Below are positions 58,601-61,008 of a stretch of DNA of 61,008 nucleotides, one piece after another. Position 1 is the first letter of the stretch, and each line of letters starts with the position of its first letter. The notes under the pieces were generated by a model, which did not search any database, was not told the DNA's origin, and saw nothing but the letters and a program-made list of their open reading frames with translations. Origin of the DNA: Branchiostoma floridae (taxonomy: Eukaryota > Chordata > Leptocardii > Amphioxiformes > Branchiostomatidae); NCBI RefSeq assembly GCF_000003815.2, contig NC_049997.1:7124612-7185619 (forward strand). The letters run 5' to 3'. Both the position numbers and the translations under genes were made by a program.

Positions 58601-60925
58601 TGAGATCCTGTGGCCCCTCCCCCTGAAGACATAATAGACTCTCCCACACCTCCAGGCCATTACCAATGGTCAGTCCGATGGGGTTGTCCATTCTGGTCAG
58701 CAGGGCCACAGTCTTCACTCCCAGCCCCTCACTGGCTGACACCTAAACAAGGAAAATAGATAACTCGCTCACTAGATGCAACATTCTGGTGATACTGAAT
58801 ACCATTTTTACTGAATGCATTGTGCCTGTCCTTGTACTGAACACCATTCACTCAATACAATGTGCTTGTCCTTGGTACTAAACACCATTCAACAATCCAA
58901 TGTGCCTGTCCTTAGTAGTACTGAACACCATTCACTCAATGCAATATACCTGTCCTTGGTACTGAACACCATTCACTCAATGTAGTATTCCTGTCAGTGC
59001 AACCTTGCAACCAAGCACCATTTTCTCAATGCAATGTTCCCGTCCTTGGTACTGAACACCATTCACTCAATGCAATGTACCTGTCCTTGGTACTGAACAC
59101 CATTACAAAAGCCAGCAAGCAAGCCATGTACAAGACCTGACGCCAGAAAACATAAAACAGAAAAGATATTCAGCACCAAAAAGCACAACATGTAAGCCAG
59201 GTAAGGAGGATAGTAATGTTACTGAATAGTGCTACTGTCACATTACAACTGCTTTACTACTGTATTGTGACTGCCCTTTCTCTCAGAACTCACCATACTG
59301 TGTGCCAGGTCCCTAGCCTTGTCCAGGGTCTTCATGAAGGCTGCCTGGCCATACTTCACATCCAGCACCAGTGCAGACAGGCCCTCAGAAGCCTTCTTAG
59401 AGACTATAGAAGCTGGAAAGGAAGGAAGGAACTTGTCCATCATTTCTGTTAATATCCAATCTGACTAAAATAAATACTAAGATCACCTCTCTAAATAGGT
59501 AAGGCGCTATTTACTTTTACAAGACTTGTAAAGACATTCTTACAAAGCGTTCAGGAGGTTAACACAGAATGGCAAGGTGGTGTTTCTGAAGCGGGATGTA
59601 CAACATTTGAATTCGCTTCAGTTGCCAACATGCTATCACTTATGATAATGCATAGATAGATCATAAGCATGAATGAAATAAAGGAAAATATAATGAGCAG
59701 CAAAAACTAATGATAAAGTTTCTACTTTTACCTGTGATGAGTGGGAGAGACTCCACAGTACCAGTGACATCCCTGATGCCATACATGATTTTGTCTGCAG
59801 GAACAATGTCTGCAGTCTGGCCAACAATACAGCACCCAACCTGGAAAGATAATGATAATAGTCAAAACAACAGAAGTGCACACAAAAGTTAAATACTACT
59901 ATGTATGCTCAGATGCATGAATCAATAGAAGAGGATTTATCTCTTTGAAAGCAAGCAGGTAGAAGGAAACATTTAAGATGAGAAAAAAGCCAGAGCATCG
60001 GGTATCTTAATATGCTTTTGGCCTTTACCAACTCTGCCCATTGACCATGGTCAACTTGGCCTATCTATAACTAACTCTATTTACCCCTAACCCAAACTAA
60101 GTCAACGAGAGTGTTGTGGAGTTGACCAGCTAGGGTATTGGGCTTAGTTGACCAGGGTGTTGGGATGAGTTGTATGTAGGGGTGAACTATCCTGATGCCC
60201 AGAGCATCCCGACAGGGAATCTTGGTCCATCACAATAAGAACTACATTGTAACTGTACTGTACCTTTCCCAGTATGTCCCCCATCTCACCAGTGGTACAG
60301 TCCACAGAGAAGTTCGGTATAGACTCCAGTTTGTCCAGAGTCCCTCCGGTGTGGCCCAGGCCTCGTCCTGAGATCATGGGAACCTGGGGAGGGCAAACCA
60401 ACAATTGGAAAATATTCCTCTAACTCCTCCTAACACTAATAGACTTTGTATATTTTGCGATACGATTTACCACATGCATGTAGGAAACAAAATACACTTT
60501 GTCCTAGAATGTTCACTGTACAATCTGCGCAATGCATTAATCACTGGCGATATTGCAATTCCATCTAGACGCTGAAAAAAAGCTGTCGGCGAGAGGTTGT
60601 CGGCTCGCAGATATCGGGAAAAACTGTCTAGATCATGCCTAAGGTAGGTCTGAGGCTGAGTGAACAGTTACACGGCCTGGCTTCTTCCATATCCCATCAT
60701 TACAGAGACAGTGCCCTCTGACCTTTAACCCGCAGGCTGCCAAGGCGGGTGCGAGCGGAAGGCTGATCTTGTCTCCGACCCCTCCCGTGGAGTGTTTATC
60801 CACGACGAGCCCCGCCCACTCCGCGGGAAAGCTGAGCGTGCTCCCCGAGTCTCTCATCGCACGAGTCAGTGTGGTGGTCTCGTCTCTGTTCATCCCATTC
60901 AGGAAGATGGCCATCAACATGGCAC
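55641..60925 (-). CDS. TYMP: Thymidine phosphorylase, C-terminal nine exons; 5' end off window
   Basis: Exons in transcript order: 60925-60723, 60383-60264, 59840-59732, 59412-59294, 58742-58580, 58066-57944, 57441-57337, 56375-56235, 55774-55641. Phases join throughout (1217 nt, about 405 aa; the human enzyme has 482, so roughly 75 N-terminal residues lie upstream). It reads [24 protein letters not shown], then the family signature [16 protein letters not shown], the substrate-site block YGIRD...LPLITASIVSKK, and C-terminal [11 protein letters not shown]. The enzyme is a cytosolic homodimer in other animals and splits thymidine to thymine and deoxyribose-1-phosphate using phosphate. The lysine, histidine and arginine positions expected to bind phosphate and pyrimidine are present. 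Pyrimidine phosphorylases of bacteria share the fold, but the split structure and C-terminus fit animal TYMP. A SINE and a minisatellite lie in its introns. Confidence 0.94.
56382..56700 (-). other. Unexplained open frame and repeat end upstream of TYMP exon 8
   Basis: A minus-strand frame from 56658 stays open into exon 56375-56235. Its 3' half (tctacaatcca...cctaccaacctgatgaagtt) resembles repeat sequence at 25930-25975 and 57190-57210, so it is probably repeat-derived. Its 5' half ([18 protein letters not shown]) matches no family I know. The splice acceptor at 56376 is the supported boundary. Confidence 0.35.
57565..57905 (+). mobile_element. tRNA-derived SINE in TYMP intron
   Basis: gcgtagcgcagcgggaccgt (A-box region), gcgggtttgaatccgg (B box at about 57611-57621), body cattgggaaaggcatttaca...ctcaggtgaaaatgagtact, and 3' part ggtcccgtgtaattgggg...cacgttaaagaaccc. 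It is the most complete copy in the window. Confidence 0.88.
58305..58380. repeat. (CATT)n microsatellite
   Basis: About 18 cattcatt units with minor variants, and a shorter stretch at 58535-58570 beside TYMP exon 58742-58580. Confidence 0.95.
58786..59105. repeat. ~41-bp minisatellite in TYMP intron
   Basis: About seven units of the form tgtccttggtactgaacaccattcactcaatgcaatgt in diverged form lie between exons 58742-58580 and 59412-59294. Confidence 0.85.
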
Positions 60926-61008
60926 CTGAAAAGTACAGATATAACAAGAAGGCTGTCACCCCTAATCTCCAAGCAGATTCCTCCATGGCATAACACAGTT
61001 ACATAAGC

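Overview
The window looks like a piece of an invertebrate chordate genome, most likely amphioxus (Branchiostoma). This is inferred from split genes with short GT-AG exons and chordate-like exon phases, from a very dense load of small inverted-repeat elements, tRNA-derived SINEs and CR1-like retrotransposon tails, and from the gene content. A 100-N run at 43062-43161 shows it is a draft assembly. All exon models come from reading splice sites and frames by eye; the joined frames close exactly, but no transcript was available.

Layout, left to right. (1) 368-1905, plus strand: the last four exons of a P2X ATP-gated channel, ending in an unusual tandemly repeated cysteine-rich cytosolic tail. (2) 6104-28350, minus strand: a complete 13-exon legumain (asparaginyl endopeptidase) gene predicting 435 aa with the Asn/His/Cys catalytic triad intact. 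Two intronless, mutually related rhodopsin-class GPCR genes lie inside its introns: one on the same strand in intron 12 (8847-10226) and one on the opposite strand in intron 6 (19926-21596). (3) 28351-48064: about 20 kb with no recognisable gene, made of nested repeats and small transposons. (4) 48065-51991, plus strand: a complete midkine/pleiotrophin-type growth factor with four cysteine-rich half-domains instead of the vertebrate two. (5) 51992-55640: gene-free. (6) 55641-60925, minus strand: nine exons of thymidine phosphorylase, whose 5' end lies beyond the right edge.

The genes do not form a pathway. P2X is a surface ion channel, legumain a lysosomal protease, the GPCRs probably lipid/cannabinoid/adenosine-branch receptors, the midkine-like protein a secreted heparin-binding factor, and TYMP a nucleoside catabolic enzyme.

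The most unusual recurring signal is tandem duplication of exon edges. In legumain exons 2, 5, 9 and 10 and midkine exons 2 and 4, a block holding part of the exon plus its splice donor or acceptor and adjacent intron has been copied one to six extra times. The clearest case is a 62-bp unit repeated seven times over the end of legumain exon 9, each copy with an intact splice donor. A second notable signal is a pair of TA-flanked inverted-repeat elements (40449-41654 and 43462-44924) whose terminal repeats differ between copies but match perfectly within each copy.
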